A stretch of DNA of 64,000 nt from Flavimaribacter sp024343425 (lineage in GTDB: Bacteria; Pseudomonadota; Alphaproteobacteria; Rhizobiales; Rhizobiaceae): contig OZ245773.1 of assembly GCA_965227645.1 (NCBI GenBank), forward strand, positions 2,604,001-2,668,000. Reading direction: 5' to 3'. Below are positions 1-8,513 of this stretch, in pieces. The notes under the pieces were generated by a model that was not told the DNA's origin, ran no database searches, and worked only from the letters and a program-made list of their open reading frames with translations. Numbering within the stretch: the stretch's first letter is position 1; every line of letters starts with the position of its first letter. The position numbers and the translations under genes are program-made.

Positions 1-749
1 CCAAACATATCCAGGGCCTGTCGAACGGCGTGTTCCACGGTCACGCGGGCAACACTGGCGACGCGCTGAAATGGGGTACGGCCCTGGGCGCCGCGACGCG
101 CGATCTTTCTGGTTGCCAGGGACACGGTTCGCTCGCCCATCCCCACGGCATCCCTATTCCATGGGCGCTGATGTCGGAGGGCGGCATAGCGGTCAATCTC
201 GAGGGCAAGCGGTTTTCGAATGAGAGCGGCGGCTATTCCGAGCAGGCCGAAAAGGTTCTCGCTCAGCCAGACGGCGTCGCATGGGAAATCTTCGACGAGC
301 GGCTGCACACATTTGGCGGCGGTTTTCCGAATTACCGCGAAGCGCTGGAACTCGGGGCGGTCAAATGCGGTGAGACGATCGAAGAGCTTGCTGCGGCGAC
401 CAAGCTGCCGGCTGATGCGCTGGCGGCAAGCCTCGCCGAGCGTCACGGGACCGGCGTCGACCGGTTGGGGCGGGATCTGACGAACCTGCCGCCGCTGGTC
501 GCGCCCTATTATGCGATCAAGGTCACTGGCGCCCTCTTCCACACGCAAGGCGGGCTGCTGATCGACGACAAGGCCCGCGTCGTCGACGCAGAGAGCAAGC
601 CGTTTCCCAACCTTCTGGCGGGCGGCGGCGCGGCCTGCGGCGTCTCGGGACCGCAGGCGGAGGGTTATCTCTCCGGCAATGGACTGTTGACCGCAGTCGC
701 CTTCGGCTGGGTCGCCGGTCAGTCGGCCGCCGATATCGCCGCGCAATAG
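1..749 (+). CDS. FAD-dependent oxidoreductase, fumarate reductase/3-ketosteroid dehydrogenase type (C-terminal part)
   Basis: The reading frame is open from base 3 with no start inside the window, so this is the C-terminal portion of a gene that begins upstream. The protein carries NGVFHGHAGNTGDALKWG, a segment typical of flavoproteins of the fumarate reductase/succinate dehydrogenase family. The C-terminus has a glycine-rich stretch (LLAGGGAACGVSG, then GYLSGNGLLTAVAFGW) of the kind that closes over the FAD. The family reduces or oxidises C=C bonds next to carbonyl or carboxyl groups; the substrate cannot be told. It converges on the hydrolase gene that ends at 755, with only 5 bases between them. 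Confidence 0.8.
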   Translation, partial: KHIQGLSNGVFHGHAGNTGDALKWGTALGAATRDLSGCQGHGSLAHPHGIPIPWALMSEGGIAVNLEGKRFSNESGGYSEQAEKVLAQPDGVAWEIFDERLHTFGGGFPNYREALELGAVKCGETIEELAAATKLPADALAASLAERHGTGVDRLGRDLTNLPPLVAPYYAIKVTGALFHTQGGLLIDDKARVVDAESKPFPNLLAGGGAACGVSGPQAEGYLSGNGLLTAVAFGWVAGQSAADIAAQ

Positions 750-754
750 CGCCT

Positions 755-1363
755 TCAGCCGAGTTCGGCGATCATCTCTTCTATGGTGGCGACCCGGCCA
801 ACGGGCTTCAGGGCCGCGATGGCCGTGTCGTGCACCTCGTCGGAGAACGCAGCGCAGCCGTCTTCAAGCACGATCGTATCAAATTCCCGCACATGGGCGG
901 CGCGGACGGTGGTTGCGACACCGCCATTCGTAACGATGCCGGCGACCAGAAGCCGTTCGATCCCGCATTTGCGCAGAACCCACTCCATGCGCGTCTGGTA
1001 GAAGGCCGAATAGGCGATCTTCTCGACCACAAGGTCGGCGGGCTGCAATTCGTCGACGAGCGTATGCCCCCAACCGCCCGGCATGAAATCGCCCTTCTTC
1101 AGGAACGGTCGCAGGCTTTTCAGGTGCGGCGCGATCATCGGCTCGCCGCCCTTCGCCGGCACCAGGGTAAACTGGGTCGACACGACCCACCCTCCCCGGC
1201 TGCGCAGAAGATCCGCCAGGGGCTTCAGCCGGCCCGGCAGGGCGGCGATCGACGCCGCCGTCTGCCCTGCACGGCCATAGGCGCCGTCCGGATGAAGGAA
1301 ATCGTTCTGCAGGTCGACGATCAGAAGCGCCGTTTTCTCGATCGGTATCGCATCGCTGCTCAT
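755..1363 (-). CDS. isochorismatase-fold hydrolase, catalytic Cys replaced by Gly
   Basis: A protein of about 200 residues of the isochorismatase/cysteine hydrolase fold. The first catalytic position is seen in LLIVDLQNDF (Asp) and the Lys lies in VEKIAYSAF. At the position where amidases of this family carry the nucleophilic Cys, the sequence reads IVTNGGVATTVRAAH, so there is no Cys. Isochorismatases proper also lack it, which argues against a simple amidase. The ATG at 1363 shares one base with the stop of the upstream hyuA (TGATG), so the two are translationally coupled and the longer frame upstream is spurious. It is the last gene of a nine-gene minus-strand operon. Next to HyuAB one would expect an N-carbamoyl amidase, but the missing Cys makes that doubtful. 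Confidence 0.8.
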   Translation of the reverse strand: MSSDAIPIEKTALLIVDLQNDFLHPDGAYGRAGQTAASIAALPGRLKPLADLLRSRGGWVVSTQFTLVPAKGGEPMIAPHLKSLRPFLKKGDFMPGGWGHTLVDELQPADLVVEKIAYSAFYQTRMEWVLRKCGIERLLVAGIVTNGGVATTVRAAHVREFDTIVLEDGCAAFSDEVHDTAIAALKPVGRVATIEEMIAELG

Positions 1364-3426
1364 CAGGCGCGCTCCATGATGATGTTGCCGAAGTTGTCCA
1401 CACGCGCGGTGAGGTCCGGATCGACGACCACCGTCGCATCCGGCTGTTCGAGGATGGCGGGGCCCGAGATGACCGCGCCTTCCGGCAGGTCGAGGCGCGC
1501 GTAGATCGCCGTGTTGTGCCACTCGCCCTGGAACCAGACATCCCGGTGTCCCAGCAATGCGCCTTCCACCGTGGTGTCCTTCGGCGCCGCCAGCGCTGAC
1601 AGGTCGAAGCGAGGCCTGATCCCGACCGCCGCCGTGCGCAAATTGACGATGCGGACGCCGATATTCGGAAGCAGTCTGGAGAAACTCGCCTCGTAGGCCT
1701 TCTCGAAGGCCTTGCGGATCAGGTCGACCGTCACCCCCGTCGTGCCGTCTTTCACCTTGGCCGGCAGCGGCACCGCCAGCGTATGGGTCTGGCCGAGATA
1801 ATGCATGTCGAGTTCGAACAGGACGTCGATCCTTTCGACCGCCAGACGAGCGCTTTCGACAATGGCGCGGGCGTGGTTGGCCTCCTCCATCATGCGCGCG
1901 TCAAGCGCTTCGACATCCAGACCATCGAGATTGGCGTTGAGCGTCTGCACCTGGTCGTGCCGGATGTCGGCGATGACGCAGCCCAGCGCCGAAGTGACGC
2001 CCGGATAGCGGGGAACAAGCGCCGCCTTCAGCCCGACGTCCTTGATCAGCGCGCCGGCGTGAAGCGCGCCGCCGCCGCCGAAGGGCACCGCTGCGAACTT
2101 CGCCGGATCGTGGCCGCGTTCGATGGACATGAGGCGGATTGCGCCGCCCATCTTGCTGTCGGCGATCCTGACGATCGCTTCGGCGGCTTCCATGACGCCG
2201 AGACCCAGCGGCTCGGCGACATGGGTCGCGATCGCCGCCTTCGCCGCTTCGACGTCCAGCCGGTCCAGCTTGCCGCCAATCGGGTTTTCGGCGTTGATGC
2301 GTCCGAGCACGACATTGGCGTCGGTCAGCGTCGGTCGGTCGTTGCCCTGGCCATAGCATACGGGACCAGGACGCGAGCCCGCGCTTTCCGGCCCGACCTC
2401 GATCATGCCGCCGGCGTCGACGCGCGCGATCGAACCGCCGCCTGCGCCAATCGTCACGATCTCGATCATCGGCGTGCGGATGACCAGTCCGAAGTCGATC
2501 GTCGTCTGTGGCGCAAGCATCGATTTGCCGTCGACCACGAGCGAGGCGTCGAAGGATGTGCCTCCGAGGTCACCCGTGATGACATTCGGAAAGCCGGCTT
2601 CGCGCGCGATCGCGGCTGCTGCGATGACGCCGGCAGCCGGGCCAGACAGCGCCGTGCGCGCCGGCAGCGTCCGCGCCATTTCAGTGGACATGACACCGCC
2701 GTTGGACTGGACGATATGGAACTTGCCGTCGAATTTTCCTTCGGCGAGCGCGCCCTCCAGCTTACCAATGTAATTGCCGACGACGGGCTGGAGATAGGCG
2801 TTGAGAACGGTAGTCGAGGTCCGCTCGAATTCCCGGATTTCAGGAAGGATCGAGGCGGAACCGACGATATGATCGTTCGGCCAGACGCTGCGGGCGGCTT
2901 CGAGAGCCGCCTGTTCGTTCGCAGGATTGGCATAAGCGTTCATGAAGACGATCGCCAGCGCTTCCGCTCCCATTGCGAGAAGTTCCTGGCAGACGGCTTT
3001 TACCGCTTCCGTATCGACTTCAGTGCGAACAGTTCCGTCGGCCATGGTGCGTTCGGCGACTTCGAGACGCAGATCTCGCGGCACGACCGGAATGAAGTCG
3101 CCCGAAAGGCCCCAGGTCGCTCGGCGGTCGCGACGACGCATCTCCAGGACGTCGCGAAAGCCCTCGGTCGTGATCAGACCCACCTTGGCGCCCTTGCGCT
3201 CCAGGAGGGCGTTGGTTCCGACCGTTGTGCCATGGACGATGGACGCAAGTTCCGTCAGCGGACCGAAACTTGTCAGGCCTTCGAGAAAGCCCACCGCCTC
3301 GTCGCCGCGATTGGAAGGCACCTTCGCGGTCGAGAACGTGCCGTTGGTTTCGTTGAAGTGGAAAAGATCTGTAAATGTGCCGCCGACATCAACGCCGACT
3401 ACGGATCCGCCAGACTGACTGTTCAC
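1363..3426 (-). CDS. hyuA: hydantoinase/oxoprolinase subunit A
   Basis: A full-length HyuA-type subunit (687 residues). The actin-like ATPase start GVDVGGTFTD is at residues 11-20, HGTTVGTNALLER at 65-77 and GDLGGTSFD at 285-293. Enzymes of this family couple ATP hydrolysis to opening of cyclic amides (N-methylhydantoin, 5-oxoproline) or to carboxylation of ketones. The start is GTG at 3426, overlapping the hyuB stop by four bases (GTGA), which implies coupled synthesis of the two subunits. An ABC importer and an isocitrate-lyase-type enzyme lie in the same operon. Substrate unknown; acetone or acetophenone carboxylase-like activity is an alternative to hydantoinase. Confidence 0.9.
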   Translation of the reverse strand: MNSQSGGSVVGVDVGGTFTDLFHFNETNGTFSTAKVPSNRGDEAVGFLEGLTSFGPLTELASIVHGTTVGTNALLERKGAKVGLITTEGFRDVLEMRRRDRRATWGLSGDFIPVVPRDLRLEVAERTMADGTVRTEVDTEAVKAVCQELLAMGAEALAIVFMNAYANPANEQAALEAARSVWPNDHIVGSASILPEIREFERTSTTVLNAYLQPVVGNYIGKLEGALAEGKFDGKFHIVQSNGGVMSTEMARTLPARTALSGPAAGVIAAAAIAREAGFPNVITGDLGGTSFDASLVVDGKSMLAPQTTIDFGLVIRTPMIEIVTIGAGGGSIARVDAGGMIEVGPESAGSRPGPVCYGQGNDRPTLTDANVVLGRINAENPIGGKLDRLDVEAAKAAIATHVAEPLGLGVMEAAEAIVRIADSKMGGAIRLMSIERGHDPAKFAAVPFGGGGALHAGALIKDVGLKAALVPRYPGVTSALGCVIADIRHDQVQTLNANLDGLDVEALDARMMEEANHARAIVESARLAVERIDVLFELDMHYLGQTHTLAVPLPAKVKDGTTGVTVDLIRKAFEKAYEASFSRLLPNIGVRIVNLRTAAVGIRPRFDLSALAAPKDTTVEGALLGHRDVWFQGEWHNTAIYARLDLPEGAVISGPAILEQPDATVVVDPDLTARVDNFGNIIMERA

Positions 3427-5168
3427 TTCGCAAGCTCCTTACGGCGCGCTTCTGTCGCCACTTTGTCGATATCTCCCTTTTCATCGAGGATGACGCCATA
3501 GTCCCGTTCGGCCGATGCTCCGCTGACGAAACCCAGTTCGACATCCCGCTTTACGAGCGCCGCCGGTCGCGTCGCCGGATCTCCCCAGCCGCCGCCGCCC
3601 GGGCTCTCCAGCCGCACGCGACGGCCGGCCGGCAGGTGCAGGCCGGTAATCTTGGAGACCATTGGCGGGCTTTCTTCGCCGGTTTCCGTCTGCCAGTAGA
3701 AACGGTTCATGGCGGCCGGGCCGCCGCCTGCGACACCGAAAGGCGGAGCCTTGCCGCGTTCGCCGAGCAGGGCCACGTCGGAAGGCCGAAGCGTCTCGAT
3801 CTCGTAGACCGCGCCGACGCCGCCGCGATGATAGCCGGGGCCGGCGCTGTCGGGGCGCAGACCCCAGCGGGTGAACATCACCGGATACGCGGCTTCGAGA
3901 ATTTCCACCGGCGGTATTGTCGCCGTGGAAATCGGATTGTTGGCGTGATTGAGGCCATCGCTTTTTGGCGACCCGCCAAGTCCGCCGCCGAAGAAGGAGA
4001 ACATTACGAAGCGACGACCGTCATCATGGCCTGAAATCGACAGGGCGTTGATCGTCCCGAACGGACCGCCCAGCGCCCGATCAGGATCCGCCTGGGCGAT
4101 CGCCCCGAAGATGACGCCGATCAGGCGCAGAATGGTTTCGGTGTACCCCGCAACCGGCTTCGGCGCTTCCGCGCCCAGTATCGAGCCTTCGGGAATGACG
4201 AAATCGATCGGTCGGAGACAGCCGGCGTTGGCGGGCACGTCCGTAAACAGGTGCTTCAACGCCACGTAGCAGGCCGCGACCGTCGTCGAGCGGGAAATAT
4301 TGATCGGTCCCTTGCAGGCCGGAGACGAACCCGTGAAATCGAGCGTCATGCGATCGCCCTGGACAGTCGCCTTCAGCGTCACCGAAAGCGCCTCGTCGAC
4401 GATGCCGTCGTTGTCCAGAACATCGGAGAACGAGTAGCTGCCGTCCGGCAGCGCGCTGATCGCCGCGCGCATGAGCGCTTCGGAACGGTCGGAAAATGCG
4501 GTGAACGCCGAGGCGATGGTCTTGTCGCCATATTCATCGAGCAGCGCGCCCATGCGCCGGACGCCCAATTCGAGGGCGTTGAGCTGTCCGTTCATGTCGC
4601 CCCAGTTGGACGTCGGCACCCGGGAATTGGCTTCCAGAATGGCGATAATGTCCTTGCGCAGCACGCCCTTCTCGTAGAGCTTGACCGGCGGAATGCGCAC
4701 GCCTTCCTGAAAACTTTCCGTCGCCTTCGGATTGTAGCCGCCTGCGACATTGCCGCCGATATCGAGCCAGTGGCCGACGGACGCCATCCAGCAGAACAAT
4801 TCGCCATCTCTGAACAGCGGTCTGACAAGACGGAAATCGTTGAGATGCGTTCCGCCGTCATAGGGATCGTTGAACAGAAAGATATCGCCGTCAGCGAGAT
4901 CGCCGTCTTCCTCCACCTTTGCGATTACGGCCCGCACGGCGAACGCCATCGCGCCGACGAAGATCGGCAAACCGTTCGCGCCCTGGACCAGCGTGTCGCC
5001 TGTCACCGGATCGTACAGGCCATGGCAGGCGTCCTTGGCTTCGGCGATGGTCGGATTGAACGCAGACCGGTACAGGGTCGCGTCCATCTCATCGACGATC
5101 TGTTCGAGCCGTCCCTTCAGGACGGCGAGAGTTACCGGGTCCAACGCCGCGGCTTCGGCATCATTCAC
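3423..5168 (-). CDS. hyuB: hydantoinase/oxoprolinase subunit B
   Basis: A HyuB-type subunit of 581 residues, the usual length. It begins with DPVTLAVLKGRLEQIVDEM and carries a glycine-rich region near the C-terminus (LESPGGGGWGDPATR) typical of the family. It pairs with the downstream hyuA to form the ATP-dependent enzyme. The start is GTG at 5168, overlapping the stop of the upstream isocitrate-lyase-family gene by four bases. Tight coupling on both sides suggests stoichiometric production. HyuA and HyuB as separate genes is the bacterial arrangement; eukaryotic 5-oxoprolinase fuses them. Confidence 0.9.
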   Translation of the reverse strand: MNDAEAAALDPVTLAVLKGRLEQIVDEMDATLYRSAFNPTIAEAKDACHGLYDPVTGDTLVQGANGLPIFVGAMAFAVRAVIAKVEEDGDLADGDIFLFNDPYDGGTHLNDFRLVRPLFRDGELFCWMASVGHWLDIGGNVAGGYNPKATESFQEGVRIPPVKLYEKGVLRKDIIAILEANSRVPTSNWGDMNGQLNALELGVRRMGALLDEYGDKTIASAFTAFSDRSEALMRAAISALPDGSYSFSDVLDNDGIVDEALSVTLKATVQGDRMTLDFTGSSPACKGPINISRSTTVAACYVALKHLFTDVPANAGCLRPIDFVIPEGSILGAEAPKPVAGYTETILRLIGVIFGAIAQADPDRALGGPFGTINALSISGHDDGRRFVMFSFFGGGLGGSPKSDGLNHANNPISTATIPPVEILEAAYPVMFTRWGLRPDSAGPGYHRGGVGAVYEIETLRPSDVALLGERGKAPPFGVAGGGPAAMNRFYWQTETGEESPPMVSKITGLHLPAGRRVRLESPGGGGWGDPATRPAALVKRDVELGFVSGASAERDYGVILDEKGDIDKVATEARRKELAK

Positions 5169-6046
5169 GCGTCATTCTCCTTCTTGCCCACCGTTTCATA
5201 GGCTTGTCCGCGGGCGAGTATCTCGGGGGTGCCGAGGACTTCATTCAGCTGGGTAAAGTCGAACATCCGGTCCGCCATCGGCCGGTTGGAGCCGTTTTCC
5301 TTGAGGCTCTGGTAGTAGTCGGTCATGGCGAACCCGAGAAAACGCACGATGCCGCCAGGGAATATAACGATGGAATATCCGAGTTCGCCAAGATCGTTGG
5401 CATGCATGATCGGCGTCGATCCGCCTTCGACCATATTGGCGAGCAGCGGCGTTCCCGTTCCCAGACGTTTCGCGATTTCGGACAGATCGTCGCGACTGCG
5501 GGGCGCTTCCACGAAGAGGACGTCGGCGCCCGCCTCGGCGTACATCTGCGCACGCTCGATCGCCGCCGAAACGCCCTCGATCGCCAGAGAATCGGTCCGT
5601 CCGACGATCAGGGTTTCCTCGCTCTTGCGGCTGTCGACAGCGGCGTGGATCTTTCCGACCATCTCGCTTGCCGGGATGATCTGCTTGTCCGCAAGGTGAC
5701 CGCAACGCTTCGGCATTGTCTGGTCCTCGAGCTGGATCGCCCGCGCGCCGGCTTTTTCGAACAGCCTGATGCACCGCTCCACATTGAGAGCGTTTCCATA
5801 ACCGGTGTCCGCATCGACGATGACGGGTATCTCGACGCGGTCACACACCATCGTCAGGGTTTCGGCCACCTCGAACATGGAGACAAGGCCGATATCCGGC
5901 CGGCCGAGCCTTGTGTAGGCAATCCCTGCGCCGGACAGATACAACGCCTCGAAGCCACTGGCTTCGGCCACCGACGCTGTCAGGGAATCATAGATCCCTG
6001 GCGCCACTACCGGCGTCTTATCCTTCAGACGTGACTTGAAACTCAT
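5165..6046 (-). CDS. isocitrate lyase/PEP mutase superfamily enzyme
   Basis: A TIM-barrel C-C lyase or mutase of about 293 residues. Metal-site residues are in DADTGYGN (78-85) and QLED (105-108). The active-site loop reads KRCGH (113-117), the KKCGH-type loop of the superfamily with its Cys present. The family includes methylisocitrate lyase, 2,3-dimethylmalate lyase, oxaloacetate decarboxylase and PEP mutases; the exact member cannot be fixed by eye. ATG 6046 is preferred over TTG 6073 because the TTG sits one base after the AAGGAG, whereas ATG 6046 overlaps the stop of a nine-codon mini-ORF. It lies between livF and hyuB in the operon. A LeuCD-like hydro-lyase in the divergent operon could supply its 2-hydroxy-diacid substrate (inference). 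Confidence 0.85.
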   Translation of the reverse strand: MSFKSRLKDKTPVVAPGIYDSLTASVAEASGFEALYLSGAGIAYTRLGRPDIGLVSMFEVAETLTMVCDRVEIPVIVDADTGYGNALNVERCIRLFEKAGARAIQLEDQTMPKRCGHLADKQIIPASEMVGKIHAAVDSRKSEETLIVGRTDSLAIEGVSAAIERAQMYAEAGADVLFVEAPRSRDDLSEIAKRLGTGTPLLANMVEGGSTPIMHANDLGELGYSIVIFPGGIVRFLGFAMTDYYQSLKENGSNRPMADRMFDFTQLNEVLGTPEILARGQAYETVGKKENDA

Positions 6047-6069
6047 TGGAGAGCCCCCCGATTCATCAT
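6043..6069 (-). other. nine-codon leader ORF before the isocitrate-lyase-family gene
   Basis: A mini-ORF (MMNRGALQ, stop) starts at ATG 6069 with a well-spaced AAGGAG that overlaps the livF stop codon. It ends in a TGA overlapping the ATG of the next gene (ATGA). The arrangement looks like translational coupling or re-initiation rather than a functional peptide. A TTG start at 6073 giving a nine-residue longer enzyme is the competing reading. Confidence 0.4.
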
Positions 6070-6078
6070 TCAAACTCC

Positions 6079-6780
6079 TTACAAACCCAGATATGCCTGT
6101 CTTAATCTTGCATCTTCGCGCAGATCGCGCGCAGCGCCTTCCACGACCACTTCCCCGTTTTCGAGGATGTAGGCGCGCGACGCGATCTCCAGAGACTGGA
6201 TGACGTTCTGCTCGACCAGCAGGATCGTCAGCCCCTCCCCGGCCAATCGGCCGATGAGGGTGAACATCTCTTCCACCAGCAGCGGCGACAAGCCAAGCGA
6301 CGGCTCGTCGAGAATGAGGAGGCGCGGCGCGCTCATCATCCCGCGCCCGATCGCCAGCATCTGCTGCTCGCCGCCGGAGAGCGTTCCGGCGTATTGCCTG
6401 CGCCGTTCCTTCAATCGCCCGAAAGTGGCGTAGACGTCCGCAACCATCGCCTTTCGCCGGGACCGGTCGCCGCGGTAATTGCCCAGTTCGAGATTCTCCT
6501 CGACGGTGAGATTCGGAAAAATCTTGCGGCCTTCCGGCACCTGAACAAGCCCTGCCTCAACGATCTCGGCCGGACTGCGCTGATCGATCCGCTGTCCGGT
6601 GAACTCGATCTCGCCAGACCACAGGGGCAGAATACCGGAAAGCGCCATATTCAGCGTCGACTTGCCGACGCCGTTCGACCCTAGCACGGCGACGATCTCG
6701 CCTTCGGCGACCGTCAGGTTCACGCCCCGCAGAATTTCCGTTTCGCCGTATCCGGTTCTGACATTTCGAACCTCAAGCAT
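6079..6780 (-). CDS. livF: branched-chain-type ABC transporter ATP-binding protein
   Basis: An ABC ATPase of 233 residues with Walker A GSNGVGKST (34-42), signature LSGGEQQ (134-140) and Walker B LLILDEP (154-160). The short length and the sequence around LLVEQN match LivF. It acts on the cytoplasmic face with LivG to drive import through LivH/LivM. It starts eight bases inside the end of livG, and its stop TAA merges into the ribosome binding site of the following mini-ORF. HAAT-type transporters carry amino acids but also amides, urea and aromatic acids, so the symbol denotes family only. Confidence 0.92.
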   Translation of the reverse strand: MLEVRNVRTGYGETEILRGVNLTVAEGEIVAVLGSNGVGKSTLNMALSGILPLWSGEIEFTGQRIDQRSPAEIVEAGLVQVPEGRKIFPNLTVEENLELGNYRGDRSRRKAMVADVYATFGRLKERRRQYAGTLSGGEQQMLAIGRGMMSAPRLLILDEPSLGLSPLLVEEMFTLIGRLAGEGLTILLVEQNVIQSLEIASRAYILENGEVVVEGAARDLREDARLRQAYLGL

Positions 6781-7522
6781 GGGGTTGTCCCCCTTCCGCC
6801 TGCAGACGGGCGGCTGCCCCCTGACCCAGATAGGCTTCGATCACGGGGCGTTCACTGCACACGATTGCGGGCGCGCCCTCGGCGATCAGTTTGCCCTCGT
6901 TGAGCACGTACACAGTCTCGCAAAGGTTCATCACGGCCTGCATGATGTGTTCGATCATGAAGATCGTGACGCCGTCGTCGCGGATAGAGCGGATCACCGG
7001 AAGGATGTCGCGGATCTCCGTCGGATTGAGACCCGCGAGAACCTCGTCGAGCAGGAGGAGGCGCGGCCGCGTCGCCAAGGCGCGCGCCAATTCGAGACGC
7101 TTGCGTCCGGCGACCGTCAGGGACGAGGCCGCAAAATCCAGCATGGGACCCAGCCCCAGTCGATTGCCGACGGTCTCGGCCCCGGCGAGCGCATCCGCTC
7201 TGTCGGGGGTCCGCAGATAGGCGCCGACGGCGATATTTTCGCGCACGGACAGTCCTGCGAAGGGCTGTACGATCTGGAAGGTGCGCACCATGCCAAGACG
7301 CGTGCGTTCGTGCGGCGGCATGGAGGTCACCGTCGCGCCCTCGAAGCGGACATTGCCTGCATCGACGGGCACAAATCCGGCAGACATCGCAAACAGCGTC
7401 GTCTTGCCTGCGCCGTTCGGACCAATCAGTCCGGTGATGGAGCCTTGTTCGACCCGCATGCTGACGTCATCCACGGCGACGAGGCCCGAGAAACGCTTGC
7501 TGAGGCGATCGATCTCAAGCAT
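6773..7522 (-). CDS. livG: branched-chain-type ABC transporter ATP-binding protein
   Basis: An ABC ATPase of 249 residues with Walker A GPNGAGKTT (34-42), the divergent LivG signature LTVAGRKRLELARAL and Walker B LLLLDEVLAGLNPTE. The start ATG 7522 is chosen because GGAGG lies five bases before it; an ATG at 7534 is also possible. It overlaps the end of livM by eight bases and the start of livF by eight bases. It partners LivF in the importer complex. Confidence 0.92.
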   Translation of the reverse strand: MLEIDRLSKRFSGLVAVDDVSMRVEQGSITGLIGPNGAGKTTLFAMSAGFVPVDAGNVRFEGATVTSMPPHERTRLGMVRTFQIVQPFAGLSVRENIAVGAYLRTPDRADALAGAETVGNRLGLGPMLDFAASSLTVAGRKRLELARALATRPRLLLLDEVLAGLNPTEIRDILPVIRSIRDDGVTIFMIEHIMQAVMNLCETVYVLNEGKLIAEGAPAIVCSERPVIEAYLGQGAAARLQAEGGQPHA

Positions 7523-8513
7523 CGGCGCCTCCATCCAGGCTGCTTCGCGCGGCGTCGCCACGAGTCTTTCTGCGAAAGCTCTTCAGGGAAATCCCTGCCA
7601 GTCCATTCGGTGCAAAAGCGACCGTTATGATGAGGATCACGCCGAAGACCAGCAGATCGAATCCGGGAATTCCGCCGGAAAACTCCTTGGTAATCTCACC
7701 AGCGCCGAGCAGCACCACCGCGCCGATGAGAGGACCGAACATGGTTCCGAGACCGCCGACGATGGCGGCGAACAGCGCCTCGATGGAAATCCATGGGCCA
7801 TAGGCGACATTGGCGTCCAGGAAGAGGAAGTTCTGAGTGTAGAGTACGCCCGCCAGCGCGGTCAGAGCCGCAGACAGTGTTATCGCGCCGAGCTTGACGT
7901 TCATCACGTTGACGCCAAGAGCGCGCGCCGCGTCCTCGTTCTCGCGGATCGCAATCAGGTAGGCGCCGAATTTCGACCGGTCGAGCCAACGCGTGATCAC
8001 CAGCCCGACGCCGACGCAAATCACCGCAAGCAAGACGAAGAACCGCCGGTCGCGCAGCTGCAGGTTTTCGAAACCATAGTCGATCGGCACGACGATGCCT
8101 GCCCCGCCACCGGTGATCTCTGAGGAATTGGCGATAATGCGCAGCACTTCAGCGAATGCGAGGGTTATCAGGGCAAAATAGCTGCCTTTGAGACCGGAGC
8201 GGAATGTGAGAAAGCCGATGAATGCTCCGACGAGCGAGCCGAGGGCGACGCCAGCAACAAGCGCCGCCCAGGCGTTGACGCCGTATCGGGTCTGGAGGAT
8301 GGCGGCGGCATAGGCGCCTGTGCCGAAAAAAGCGGCGTGGCCGAAGGACGCAAGCCCGCCATAGCCGCCCAACACGTTCCAACCCTGGGCGGCCAACGCG
8401 ACGATCATCATGAAGATCAGCAGATTGAGGAGACTGCCGGACAGTCCCAGAAACGGGAGAACCGCCAGAACAAGCAGCACCGGCAGGATCGGGAACAGGT
8501 CGCGGGCGCTCAT
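7515..8513 (-). CDS. livM: branched-chain-type ABC transporter permease
   Basis: An integral membrane protein of 332 residues with repeated hydrophobic segments. It carries the LivM segment GGYGGLASFGHAAFFGTGAYAAA near the N-terminus and a cytoplasmic EAA-like region (IAIRENEDAARALGV). It forms the translocation channel with LivH. The start overlaps the livH stop by four bases (ATGA). Confidence 0.92.
   Translation of the reverse strand: MSARDLFPILPVLLVLAVLPFLGLSGSLLNLLIFMMIVALAAQGWNVLGGYGGLASFGHAAFFGTGAYAAAILQTRYGVNAWAALVAGVALGSLVGAFIGFLTFRSGLKGSYFALITLAFAEVLRIIANSSEITGGGAGIVVPIDYGFENLQLRDRRFFVLLAVICVGVGLVITRWLDRSKFGAYLIAIRENEDAARALGVNVMNVKLGAITLSAALTALAGVLYTQNFLFLDANVAYGPWISIEALFAAIVGGLGTMFGPLIGAVVLLGAGEITKEFSGGIPGFDLLVFGVILIITVAFAPNGLAGISLKSFRRKTRGDAARSSLDGGADA

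Noticed and set aside
1783..3501. 572-codon plus-strand open frame opposite hyuA
   Set aside because: Antisense shadow of a clear HyuA protein; arginine/aspartate-rich composition typical of high-GC complementary frames, no domain recognised.
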